Below the pieces are notes generated by a model. The model was not told where the DNA came from, did no database searches, and worked only from the letters and a program-made list of their open reading frames with translations. A stretch of DNA of 64,000 nucleotides from Aldrovandia affinis (taxonomy: Eukaryota > Chordata > Actinopteri > Notacanthiformes > Halosauridae): NCBI GenBank assembly GCA_029706075.1, contig JAINUG010000021.1:124001-188000 (forward strand), given 5' to 3'. The translations under genes were made by a program, and so were the position numbers. Shown piece after piece: positions 12,280-22,684 of this stretch; position 1 is the first letter of the stretch; each line of letters begins with the position of its first letter.

Positions 12280-15200
12280 CTGCACAACAACAGACACCAA
12301 TCCAAGCGCGTTATTAACACAGCAGAGCACCACACACTTACAGCAGCACGCCCAACCTGTGCTCTGAAGTGACAGATCCTGTTAAAGGCTTACTTCACTT
12401 CTGAAACCTGGAAACGCAAGTGAGGATTTCAGTGTTCCAAATCGTGTGGGCTTGTGGAGACAAAACGGGACCACTGGTCAGGTGAGTTATGGTCAGTCAG
12501 AAATATCCACGCTTGGAGCCATTCAGTGGGTGCTCTACCCGCCTCCAACCAAAACTGAACTATAAATCCACCGAGACTCCCAGACTTCCCCCAACAGCAC
12601 AGTTCTAATCGAAAAAATATTAAACACGCCATTAAACTTACACTTCATGATGTGATTGCAAGCCTTCCAAGAACACGTTGAAACGCATTACCACAAGACA
12701 TGGGACTAATTAAAACCATAAAAGTATTTATAGCATGAGATTTATAGAACCTATCATTGACAAAAAATGTGCTTATGTCACACTTAATATTTAAGCATTG
12801 ATTAATTTCACTGGGACCACATCACACAGACTAGTCCAATTAGTGTAGATGTAAAATAGCTTGCAATTTTGGCTGTTACTACTATTCTTTAAATCACAAC
12901 TATAAAGGTCTATATGAATTTAAAATATCTCCTGTTTTTGCAGTGCTAATGTAACAAAATGAAGATATTTCCTTTTTTGAATAGCAAAAACAATACTGCA
13001 TAAAAGGTAAACAGTGTAGCTCAAAAGGGAATGCAGTAAAATTGTATTAAGTACAGCTTTACTTACAAATAAAGTCGAGAGAGGACCCGTTGAATGAGCT
13101 TATGAGCTACTAAGATTGGGCTCCTATGAATAAATACACCAATAAGTTATGTGCCATTGGCGTCCAGGCACTGAAGATACTGAGGTCCGGAGAACATTAT
13201 ATCAGCAGGAAACACTGCAGCTGCTATTCCACAGTGACGTGTCTGTGATGTCACCGCAGATTGGGTCCTTCTCTTGTACTTAACCTTAAAGCGACAGCAT
13301 CATTTTTCACTTGCCTTTCAATGCATTAGTCTATTTCAGGTGTGCGTATGTGACGGAACGCATTTGGCCATATGGAATTTTCCAACGGCAGCCTCAAATT
13401 TACCAAACGCCTTACCTCGAAATTATATTCCGGCTATGATAGATAGCAAGCCTGAACAAAAATACTTTTAAAAACCGATCTACATTTAATTATCTTATTG
13501 GTACTATGCAAGGAATGTGGCAATGCACTGTCAATCCCTATGATGCACACAGCAATGTGTGCGAACACCATAGCCACTTCTGAAGCTTGATAGAACAGTG
13601 AAAGAAGAGGATTTTTGACAGCAATGAAACTGGCCTCCTGGGACACAGAAAGAGTCTGAAGATTCCTTGTCTTTGGGTTTTATATAACAGGTTACACAAA
13701 AGCCTGAATCTGTTCTGACTCTAATCCGACAGCCTCTCATAAAATGCACAATTGGTGAACACGAGACTACATTTTGAAGCAGGAACAAATTCCTTTGTAA
13801 TGGATAATACAGAATAAATGCTTTTTGTGCTTCTAACCTGTGACATTTCCCCCTAATACTTTATTAGTTTGCTACTTTTTAATCAAAATATCAGGTAACA
13901 ATTAACCGTTTCATTCTAGAAAATCCCAAAACAGTGTTTCAAGAGTACGCAACTGGTCACCTGAAACAGTAGTGAGATCACTATCGATCACAGATACAAT
14001 CATAGATGCCATTTGTAACTTTGTTTGTGAGTCTGGTATGCACATGGTTATGCACAGAGATCAAACCACTAAAAGACCGCTCTCAGTGGAAAATGTCTGC
14101 ACATATATCTGGCCAATGATTGAAGAATTTTGGAACCAAAAGCAAGACTGGGAAATGCCCGTGCCTTATGGTGAAATATTCACCTAATGGTGGAGAAAAC
14201 AACCGAGTGAGTCATAGCACTTTGTTACACAGTGTGCCACAATTAACTGCAGGAAAAAAAACGCAGAAGTTGACAGGGTCAGTACAAGATGAGTCACTAT
14301 GCCAAGTAAACACCCCAGCTGCTGTCTCCCCTCCAGATGTTTACGCTCTCACTCGGCAACCGATCATGTGGGCGTGAGCGTCCAAATTCCCAGGAGGGAG
14401 AAGATGCCAATGCCGAAGATGCTTATCTGAGAGAACCAACAGCTGGGAGAGTCCAAGTTTGTTGGTTCACTGCATGGCTCCTCTGGCAGCCATTTGAATT
14501 GTTAAAGAGATGCTTTCTGTATTTGAACATTACAGCCCCTGTCCATTCTTATAAGGAAAGCTTTACTGTGATACAGTGAACATTGAGATGCCCAGTGAAT
14601 GACTCAAATTGCTCAATTCTAGTGGATTGTATATTGGGCTTTCTGGACATGATCCAAAACCAAAGCACTTTGTTCCAAAGAATATGTAATGCGACTCCAG
14701 AACAGCCTTTCTTTTGCCCCTGGGCTAACAAAAACCGTCATACTTGAGTGAAAGGCACCAACGTGATTAGTTACCACCTTCATTAAATGAGGCCGTTGAC
14801 CAGTTTTGGTCACCTACGGTTGACTGTGGAACACCCCCATCATAAATACGAATTCACTTGTACATATATAAATACTTAATTAAAAATGTAATCAATATAC
14901 AAGGCAACAATGAACACAGTCAACCTACCTATGCACCTGCCAATAAATATATAGCTCTCCATTGCCATGTAAGACTGTGATGCTACTGCTTCCAAAGGCA
15001 TATTTCCATACCGCTTATTCCTCAGCATTTATCCCGATAATTTCGGTCCCGCTTCTTAACTGTATTTGTATGGTTTTGTCAGCGACCAGGAGACATTTTC
15101 AACCTCTGGCAGGCGGCTGAGCTGTTCCTCTAGCAAGCTAGCTGGCTATCTATCTGACGAGTGCTATGTCTCACCACCTTCAGAGATGCGCAAGAAATTT

Positions 15201-16207
15201 CTCACCTTTTCAAAACGCCGAAGACATTCGCGCACATTGCTAAAGATGTCAGTTTCCATCAGCTAAAACATCGGCGTGTTGTGGCATTCAACGACTTGAG
15301 TGTCTAATCATTTGTAACATCAGCTTTTCTGGATCCTTGTGGCAAAATTCACCTCGCGTTGAGCATCGCTGCATTGTCACCCCCTCCCACGCGCAAATGG
15401 AGAAAGTGGGAGTACCAAATGTACTCAACGAGCAGGGGTAAGGAAGCTGTCGCAACGCAACGCAACCAGGACAAACGCAGACCCCATCTCAGCAGAGTAC
15501 AGCTAATCTCCGACCCCGTGTGTTTTCATTTCAGTGAGCGTCGCGCTGAATCAATAATCTCCGCTTCTCTGTAATTACAGAGGAAAGCAAGTGGACCTAC
15601 AAGCAAGCTCCCCCCTTTTAAAGTGGTTTAATCTTTTATTAACAAAACCAACCTAAGTTAGCCAGCTTAGCAAGCTAGTGGGATCGCCGAAGCACTAGTG
15701 GTGATTTCGAACTTGTTTTCAAAGGCGTTCAGGGAATATAATTATATGCAAGTAATTTAGAACTATGTTTAGGTAACAGCAAAGATCACGCCGAAAATCC
15801 ATGTAATCCCATCACATCATGTACACACTGGCCAGTTAACGTTACCTAGCTAATTGGCTAACGCTGCATTGTCCTAGCTGCTAGCTGATTTACCAAAGGT
15901 TATATTATTTTGTCAAGGTAGCTAGATAACGTTACTGGTTGCTGTAACGTTGCACAAAATATCCGTGGCTCGCTAAATTGTTCATCTTGGTCACGTTAGC
16001 TACCTGTAGTATGATTGTCTAGCTAGAAGCTATGACACAGATAGGCGTAGCTAGCTCAACCCCCATCGTCAGTCTCGCAACGTCAGCAGTGCGATGATTT
16101 TTAAGCAAATATTTGAGAACAGTGCTAGCCACGTCTTGTCACCACGTATCGATTTACCGCACCGAAGCAACAAAAACTGTTTGGTCCTAGCAAACTTGTC
16201 AAGTTAC
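12280..16207 (-). other. bag5: Probable bag5 intron 1
   Basis: About 3.9 kb of AT-rich DNA with no credible coding exon. From about 15.6 kb onward towards the promoter it becomes rich in GCTAGC/CTAGCTAG and AACGTTA words. The frames at 13.97-14.58 kb show no family resemblance. Confidence 0.4.
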
Positions 16208-16425
16208 CTGCATAACCAACGAACAGCCATCGGAGCAGTAGGGAAGGAGAGTTAAACAAGCAATCCACATCACACGCAGAACAGGGAGGGAAGCAGAGTG
16301 AAGCTGGCCAAGCGAGATAACACACCGAAGCTCTCCCAGAGTCCCGGTTCCAAACAGGTAGCACAGCTACAACTAGCCTAGCTAGCTAGCAATGAAGCTA
16401 ACAACATGAAGCCGAGTGCCTTTAC
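16208..16425 (-). other. bag5: Candidate non-coding first exon of bag5
   Basis: On the minus strand a good donor (TATGCAG|gtaact, boundary at 16208) ends a moderately GC-rich stretch just downstream of a promoter-like region. It would join the acceptor at 12280/12279, leaving a first intron of about 3.9 kb. The 5' end is placed near a cAMP-response-like TTACGTCA at 16422-16429. Inferred from splice signals and gene arrangement only. Confidence 0.4.
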
Positions 16426-16966
16426 GTCACTCTCGACTTGACCCAATGTGGTCGTAGCAACGCGGACACTATTCGTGAGTTGGCGAGGCTCGTTTATCTC
16501 AAAACGTTTTTAAATAATCATTAGAAACAGTAATGCGTATACAGGTAATACAAGCTTGCTAGCTGTTGTTAGTCATCTGACGTTAGCAGTTAATTCTGTT
16601 GCTACCCAGCAATTTGGACTTGAGCTAAGTGATGTTATTCGCCAATTAAAAAAAAAAAAATCCTAGCTACATAACGTACAATGACTAGATAATACGTAAA
16701 AATATATTTTTGGGGGAGAGTAGAAGTTACTAAAAGTATCGAGTATAGTTCAAGAATCGGCTAGCTAGCAGCCTTCGGTTAGTTGTGTGGTTGTTCTGGA
16801 CAGGGAAACGCGCAGTACATTTCTCGAACAGTGAAAGGTTTTGGTCGCCCAGCCTGTCACCAGCTAACGCTGGAGTCACGTGCCATGGAAGTCATATAAC
16901 TAGCACACTTGGCGATGCCTTGTTTACCTACCCTGGGAGGCAATTTTAAAGAAAATCCGAAGTGAA
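16420..16966. promoter_or_regulatory. Likely bidirectional bag5/coa8 promoter
   Basis: The two genes are head to head here, as in human. The interval has a CRE-like TTACGTCA (16422-16429), a TCACGTG E-box/CLEAR-like site (about 16875-16881), CpG-containing stretches and no obvious TATA box in front of either gene. Transcription start points cannot be read from sequence alone. Confidence 0.5.
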
Positions 16967-17134
16967 ATGAATGCCAAAGCGATAGGGTGTCAGTTATGGA
17001 GATCCTACCTCCATCGCGACCTACCTTGTCTCCGGCCAATGAGGAGCGTGTGTGTCAGCCGTCGAACATACAACGCTCACGAGCCAAACAACGGTCACGG
17101 GCCAAACATCGGTCACAACCAGAGGACAGGCAAG
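16967..17134 (+). CDS. coa8: coa8 coding exon 1 (presequence)
   Basis: 56 codons, phase 0, ending ...ACAGGCAAG before gtctgg. Chosen because it is the only frame that reads into exon 2 correctly and gives an Arg-rich mitochondrial presequence. A GC donor (ACAG|gcaagg) just upstream was considered but would break the frame. Confidence 0.7.
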
Positions 17135-19958
17135 GTCTGGGTTTGCGTTCGCCAAGTCCCACGTTGTGTCACTGCCGTATACACTGACTGCGATGTGTCA
17201 TATAATCCAGCGATCTGCAAGGCACAGCGAACACGAGCTTTGTTTTGAGCAATCTAACATTGTATGAAGAAAATGAACTGGCTCACTAACAGCAAAATAC
17301 CCGGGATTGTGGTTAATTATTTTCGTTTTTTGCCTTAGTACGTGCTTTTAGGCTGATTTTTATGTTTTGCCAAATTGATTACTATTTAGCTATCGGTAAC
17401 TCATTTTAAAATGGGATGTAGCTAGTTGTGTGCTCGCTCGCTCGCTTGCTTGCTACCTGTATTGCCGATCTGCTGGGGCGTGATACCTCTCACTTTTTGG
17501 TCTTCCATGACATCGGGCAAAAGACAGTCAAGAAGTAAATATTTCACAGGAAAGCCACAGTAGGTGTACAACCAATCCAATTTCTTGGAACCAAGGTGAA
17601 GTGTGAAGTTTTTCGTTTATATTTTTGTGAGAGAATGGTTTAACAACGAAGAACCAAGCGCTCAACGGGGAATATGGCAATGCACAAACGCATGTGATAG
17701 AAGGGGCAGGAATGGCAGATACAGGTGGTTTTGTCTCAAGAAAAAGGCTTTTCAGAAGCCACAGCACACAAAAGCAAAAGGGGGGGATATTGCTTAAAAT
17801 AATATTTTTCTCTGTGCAATTGTATTAGTAAAAAAATATATATAACTTCCCATTTTTTGAGCATACAACATGGCTCATTACCTGTATTGTTTATTTATAC
17901 AGCCTTCTGTGCTCATCTTTATCAAGGGGGTGAATGCTTTTGGAGTGTCATAAGTAAAGCCATTGTCCTCAAATTGCTCCTCAACCCCTGCTGCCCTGGT
18001 AATCCAATCACAGTTGAGTCAGAGTTTTGGGTGGGGCGTACTTCAGAGATTATTCATACATTTATGTAACTTCACATTACCTGTGTTCCTTGTCTTCTCA
18101 GAGGTCAAATTTTTCCCCGGTCACAAGCTCCAAGCACGACTGGATTGGCCCCCCCGACAGGCTGTCAAATCTCCGACCAATCATATACCATATCCCTGAG
18201 AATGAGAGCCCATTGGAGAGACATCTGAGGCATCTCAGACAGGAGACTGAGGACTGGAACCATCAATTCTGGTCAAATCAGAATATCACGTTCAACAAGG
18301 TCTGTGATGGACCCTATTGTATATTTAAAGTGAATTCAACTGTAGCCCACCTATTGTTAATTGCATCTTCTGAATTTACAAATTCATACTATAAGTAAAT
18401 ATGATTTTCATGTTACCTGGAGGGCAGCACGGTGATGCAGTGGATAGCACTGTCGCCACACAGCAAGAAGGTCCCAGGTTCGATCCCGGCCGGGGCCTTT
18501 CTCTGTGGCATGTTCTGTCTGTGGTTTTCCTCCGGGTACTCCAGTTTCCTCCCACAGTCCAAAGACATGCATGTTAGGCTAATTGGAGAGTCTAAATTGC
18601 CAGTAGGTATGAGTATTGCGGTATGAGTAAGCAGGTTAGATAATGAATGAATGAATGTTACCTGGATGAATTTAAATGCTCCTGCAATTTAAGGTTTTAC
18701 CAGAAGAGGGCATCCTATTACTTTGGATGAATTTTTTGTGCTTATTTTAATTGTCTCAGTGCATTTTTTTGCCAAATGTTTGTGTTATGGGTATAGATTA
18801 TAGTGGTAGCTGGTAGTAGATTATCTATATATTGTACTGATTATTTGTTTTGCAATTTTTTCCAACCACTACAATAGTTTGCCCTGCTGTTATGTTGTAT
18901 TACACAGTACATGAAGTACAGTACACAGACCTGTTTTTCTAACATGTTTTTCCAATCAGGAGAAAGATGAGTTTATCCTTGGGTGCCTCAAGGCAAAGGG
19001 CCTTAGCCGTAGAGATGAGAATGGTGAGCATCTCCTGTACTTCCTGTTTCAGCAACGATCAATAGTTCACACATCAGTTTTCAATGCTATTGAAAACAGA
19101 AAGGTGTGCAATTTGAACAATTATACTAAACAAATAAATTGATATACTGTATATTTTTTATTATTATTATATGAGACTATAAATGTTATGGTATGCTTTG
19201 TATTTCATCCACCCCTACGTTGTCATAATTGCAGATTATTACAGATGTATGTTTTTCAGGCAGGAAGAGAACTCTGAGCAGTGAAGATATGGCAGTTTTT
19301 TACAAAGACTTCCTGGACAAGAACTGCACCAAACACACCAATTATAACAAGTGAGTTTTCCCTGAGACTTTCATTTATGTCATACAGATATTTACCAGCA
19401 ATTGGAGAAATAATCACAATTTGACGACCAGTCAGTCGTACGCATTAGCAGAAATAAAACAGTACTGTAGCTGGAAAGAGGGAACAAATACTCCATTAAG
19501 AGCACCTAGGATGAAGACAACTGAAACCAATTACAAATCAAGCGTAAATCTTTCAGCAAGGTAGCAACAACAAAAGGCTTATATTTCTCTCCTGTCCAGA
19601 CTATTCAGCAGGCAGCCCTTCCCATACATTCCTCCACACAGCTCCCTGCTCAATAATTCAGCTAAATCAAGGCCTGTAAGGAGCTGCATGTAACTGGACC
19701 CTGCAGCAGAAGGGATCTGAACAGGCAGCATGCCACCATTAGTTTGTTCTGAAAGGGTGTGTGAGACCATGGCCTGAGACTCGGTGGGTAGCTCTGAGCT
19801 CTTTCCGCACATTGCACTTTTGTCACGGTGTGTTCTTGCCTCTCCGCAGGGAATGGTATAAACGCAACTTCACCATCACCTTACTCATGGGGAGAGTGGT
19901 CTTGCACAGGGCCTGGAGGAGACTGGCGGGGAAACGGAGTGGCACCCCTCTGTCGTGA
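16967..19958 (+). CDS. coa8: Cytochrome c oxidase assembly factor 8 (five coding exons)
   Basis: Exons 16967-17134, 18102-18299, 18960-19023, 19260-19350 and 19850-19958 join in frame to 209 aa; the human protein is about 190-205 aa. COA8 (APOPT1) is a mitochondrial matrix-side factor needed to build cytochrome c oxidase; loss in human causes complex IV deficiency. The conserved core is clear: [57 protein letters not shown] and [18 protein letters not shown]. The first 56 residues are poorly conserved but basic and almost free of acidic residues ([16 protein letters not shown]), as expected of a mitochondrial presequence. The start is the least certain part: a downstream in-frame Met at residue 25 is also possible. 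Divergent from bag5, about 540 bp from its putative first exon. Confidence 0.92.
17135..18101 (+). other. coa8: coa8 intron 1
   Basis: About 970 bp; nothing beyond a short CTCG/CTTG repeat near 17433-17453 and chance frames. Confidence 0.6.
18102..18299 (+). CDS. coa8: coa8 coding exon 2
   Basis: 66 codons after ttgtcttctcag, ending TTC AAC AAG before gtctgt. It carries the most conserved COA8 block (HDWIGPPD through [10 protein letters not shown]). Confidence 0.93.
18423..18655 (+). repeat. tRNA-like SINE
   Basis: Head gcacggtgatgcagtggata and B-box-like ggttcgatccc, then the widespread fish words 'ttcctcccacagtccaaaga' and 'gctaattggagagtctaaat', ending in a short aatg repeat. A familiar, abundant fish element; this copy lacks part of the consensus between the head and the 3' end. 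It lies in coa8 intron 2. Confidence 0.85.
18960..19023 (+). CDS. coa8: coa8 coding exon 3
   Basis: Starts GAG AAA GAT GAG (EKDE) after tccaatcag and ends AAT G before gtgagc (phase 1). It encodes [21 protein letters not shown]. Confidence 0.9.
19260..19350 (+). CDS. coa8: coa8 coding exon 4
   Basis: After tttttcag; encodes [20 protein letters not shown] and the following [11 protein letters not shown]. Ends AAC AA before gtgagt (phase 2; the base before the donor is A, not the usual G). Confidence 0.9.
19850..19958 (+). CDS. coa8: coa8 coding exon 5 and stop
   Basis: After tctccgcag; encodes the conserved [20 protein letters not shown] and a basic C terminus, stop TGA 19956-19958. Confidence 0.92.
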
Positions 19959-19963
19959 TCCTC

Positions 19964-19969
19964 AATAAA
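19964..19969 (+). terminator. coa8: Candidate poly(A) signal of coa8
   Basis: AATAAA lies only 5 nt after the stop codon and is followed by a GT-rich stretch (gttgttgcttg, then tgtgtctgcttgg), which fits a cleavage element. If used, the 3' UTR would be only about 20-40 nt. Confidence 0.5.
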
Positions 19970-19989
19970 GTTGTTGCTTGTACAGTCAC

Positions 19990-21180
19990 TGTGTCTGCTT
20001 GGAGCGTGATTTCAGCAGGAAGACTGCAGGGGGACAGGAATGGCATTTTCACTATAAAACACAGAATTATTGTGTGCACTGTGCTGGTTTTGAAGAACAT
20101 GTCTTTTAAGTATTATATTACTCAATACTTGGATAACATTCCATGAATACTGTCTCGCTGTAATCTCCTTATAGGCTGTTGACATATGTGGTTATGTTAC
20201 ATGCCTTCTCAAGTTGCTTGCAGGTGTTGGTTCATTTTCAAGGTGCAGGAACAGTTAAACAACATTTTTAATTGATAGCAAATCCACCCAAATCTAAGGT
20301 CTATCACACAGACAGCACAGTGTGGATCTATCCCCATCACACTTTCTGATGGATTAGGTGAAGTTATACAATCACCTGTATCCGAGACTTCAGTCATTTC
20401 AAACCAGCAACCCTTAGGACAAACACCGTTATCTGGATATCAATGCCCTGGCTTTTTCACAGAAGTACTCTGTATACTGTCACAATTAGTATGTCACAAC
20501 AACTACTGTTGTGACGGTACAAGCACATGTCATACAGTTCAGTCTGATACTGAAGCAAAATGGTCTGAAGTGTTTTTCTTTGTTTCATTTTTATTCTGCC
20601 CGATTTACGTTAGTGTCGGGTTTATGTGTCGTTTAAAACGAAATGGTGGCTAAACAACCAGGGGCAGTGGAAAAACGCATATGCCTATTAGCAGTAATAC
20701 CGAAAATCACTTCACTTACAACCTTTCACTCGCGTTGAGCATTAGTGGGTGGGGGGATATAACAATGACATTTATATGCACGGCAGAACGGAAATTCCAA
20801 CATTGATATTCTGTGACAAAATGTAAATCTCCCGATTTCATATAACACGAAGTGCTTCTGTAATTCTATTTTAAACGTAATTTTATTTACGTTTAATGCG
20901 TGTAATGTACTACTAATTCGCTTGAATTAACGGGCCAGTGTCTATTAATACCTATAATGGCTGTATGTATAGAAATATGCATATGTAGAAATTGCGGATT
21001 TATCGTCTTAATATCGAAATAAATAAATGTATTTGGAATAAATAAATAATTGTTAAGTATTTTTAGGGGACATTTTTGTCTACAAGCTTCACGCCCAAGT
21101 GTTAACATGCGCTTGTTTTAAAAAAACAATGTTATTCTTACTTCCGGTTTAATGCTGAAAAGGATGACATCATGATTAAG
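19990..21180. other. coa8-klc1 intergenic DNA
   Basis: AT-rich; no gene, repeat or splice-bounded exon recognised. It may include a longer coa8 3' UTR if the early poly(A) signal is skipped. Confidence 0.5.
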
Positions 21181-21690
21181 GAAGAAGAGAATTATGGGGC
21201 GCAAAGTAACGCCATTTTCGTAAGAGGGGCTGGAGCTGTCAGGAGGAGATGCACTTCAAACTGTTTTAGGAATTATTATACACCACCAAACACGATTGTG
21301 GTCCTCGATCATCAAACGAACATGTAACATGTTACGGGGTGCCCTGTGTTTGCTTACAACCTGCCGTGTGTCCGGTGCGTCGAGAAGTGGTAACTTAATT
21401 AGCGAACTAGCTAGCTAGTGGTTGTTTGCCATCTAGCTCGCTACAAAATAATTAGCTGTCCATACAAACAACGCTGGACTGACTCGAGCCGAGCTTGGGA
21501 AAACGGAAGGCTGGGACTGCTTGTTTTCGCCGGGTCGGCCTTCTGGGTACAGTTTTAAATAACTCAAGAAGAAGGGAGTCCAAATATCACAATACAGCCC
21601 CACGGTCTGCAGCCATATCCCTGGAGCAAAGCCGGGTAGCGAGCATAGCTCTGTGACACATCGCCAGGCAACTGGATGTTCAGCAAAACG
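21181..21690 (+). promoter_or_regulatory. klc1: Probable klc1 promoter and non-coding exon 1
   Basis: A CpG-containing block with TCGAGCCGAGC, TTTTCGCCGGGTCGGCC and similar words, ending in a possible donor (CAAAACG|gtagga, boundary 21690). Just before the donor is an ATG (ATGTTCAGC) that would read into exon 2 out of frame and stop at once, so it would be a short upstream frame. Supported by position (known KLC1 genes have a distant 5' UTR exon), composition and the donor, not by homology. Confidence 0.45.
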
Positions 21691-22628
21691 GTAGGAGCTG
21701 TTGCTAACGTGTTACTAAGCTAACTAGTATTCACGTTAGGTAGCTAATGGTGATACACTGTGTAAGTGCGTTTTGCTAGTCGTGTGAATGTGTCGATAAC
21801 GCTTTAGTTATACACACAGATAAATGGGTAGCTGGTAGTAATCATTGAATAGTAATCGTTATTTTGCTAATTCATACATGTGCCGATTTCAACACCACCG
21901 GATTGGTTTTCATTTTTCCAGACCCCACAGCCAGGTAGCTAGCTAGGCGGTGGTTGTTGCTGTTACTAGCTATATAGCATGATTTGATTTGTTTTTATTT
22001 GTATCTCGATGGTTGCTTTTAAATATTGGGCACTCGGCTTAACTGTATCGAACGTTGGCCAACGACATTTGGTAGAAAAGTTGTTGCTCGCAAGCTAGCC
22101 AGTTCCTACAACGTGTGACAAAATGAGCTACCACTGCCTAGCTAACTGAAGCTTATGTTTATACTCTGCCTCTACATACTTGCATTTTGAATGGTTTGTT
22201 TGCTTCATTATCTACCATTCAGCAAGGTGATGTATTATGGACATATTGTTATCTAGCTATCTTAACCCATCCTCGTTTAGATGCGGTTATTGTAGCTAAG
22301 GTTATTGTAATCGCTTTATTCAATTTGATAGTGTTGTGATGCAAATTACTCCGCTAATAATGTCAGCTACTGTTATGTGCGCTCACTTTTCGGAGAAGGA
22401 CTGTGCAGTACGTGCGCTTCGCAATGCCATGTCGCGTCTTTGGCTTATAGTAAATATGCGTTACATTACTTTGTCACACTGCTTCAAAGTGCATTTATGG
22501 GAGATAGCACAATAAGTAGCATTTAAGGGTTTTTCGCCTCACAATTCTGATTTCCTAATGTGTAAGATCACTCACATCAGATCACTTGCGTGCTTCAGAT
22601 GCATATGAATTGTGTTTCTATGAGTTTA

Positions 22629-22630
<2 letters not shown>

Positions 22631-22671
<41 letters not shown>

Positions 22672-22684
22672 GTGGGGGGGGGGG
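22631..22684 (+). repeat. (GT)n microsatellite with G tail
   Basis: About 19 GT units followed by a G-rich run (ggggtggggggggggg). Confidence 0.95.

Noticed and set aside
10575-12317. Long alternative frames over bag5 (241 codons plus strand, 224 codons minus strand)
   Set aside because: Shadows of the GC-rich bag5 exons; their Ala/Gly/Arg/Pro- or Leu/His-rich products are typical of wrong-frame reading.
12246-12335. Upstream ATG extending bag5 by 30 residues (MWCSAVLITRL...)
   Set aside because: A splice acceptor lies at 12280 between this ATG and the homologous start, and [10 protein letters not shown] aligns with the human N terminus.
13909-13925. Heat-shock element (TTCTAGAA) within the bag5 upstream intron
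   Set aside because: A single 8 bp dyad in AT-rich DNA is expected by chance; no third unit in phase.
16987-17187. Alternative coa8 first-exon frame starting MSVMEILPP
   Set aside because: It does not read in frame into exon 2 at any good donor, and it is less like a mitochondrial presequence.
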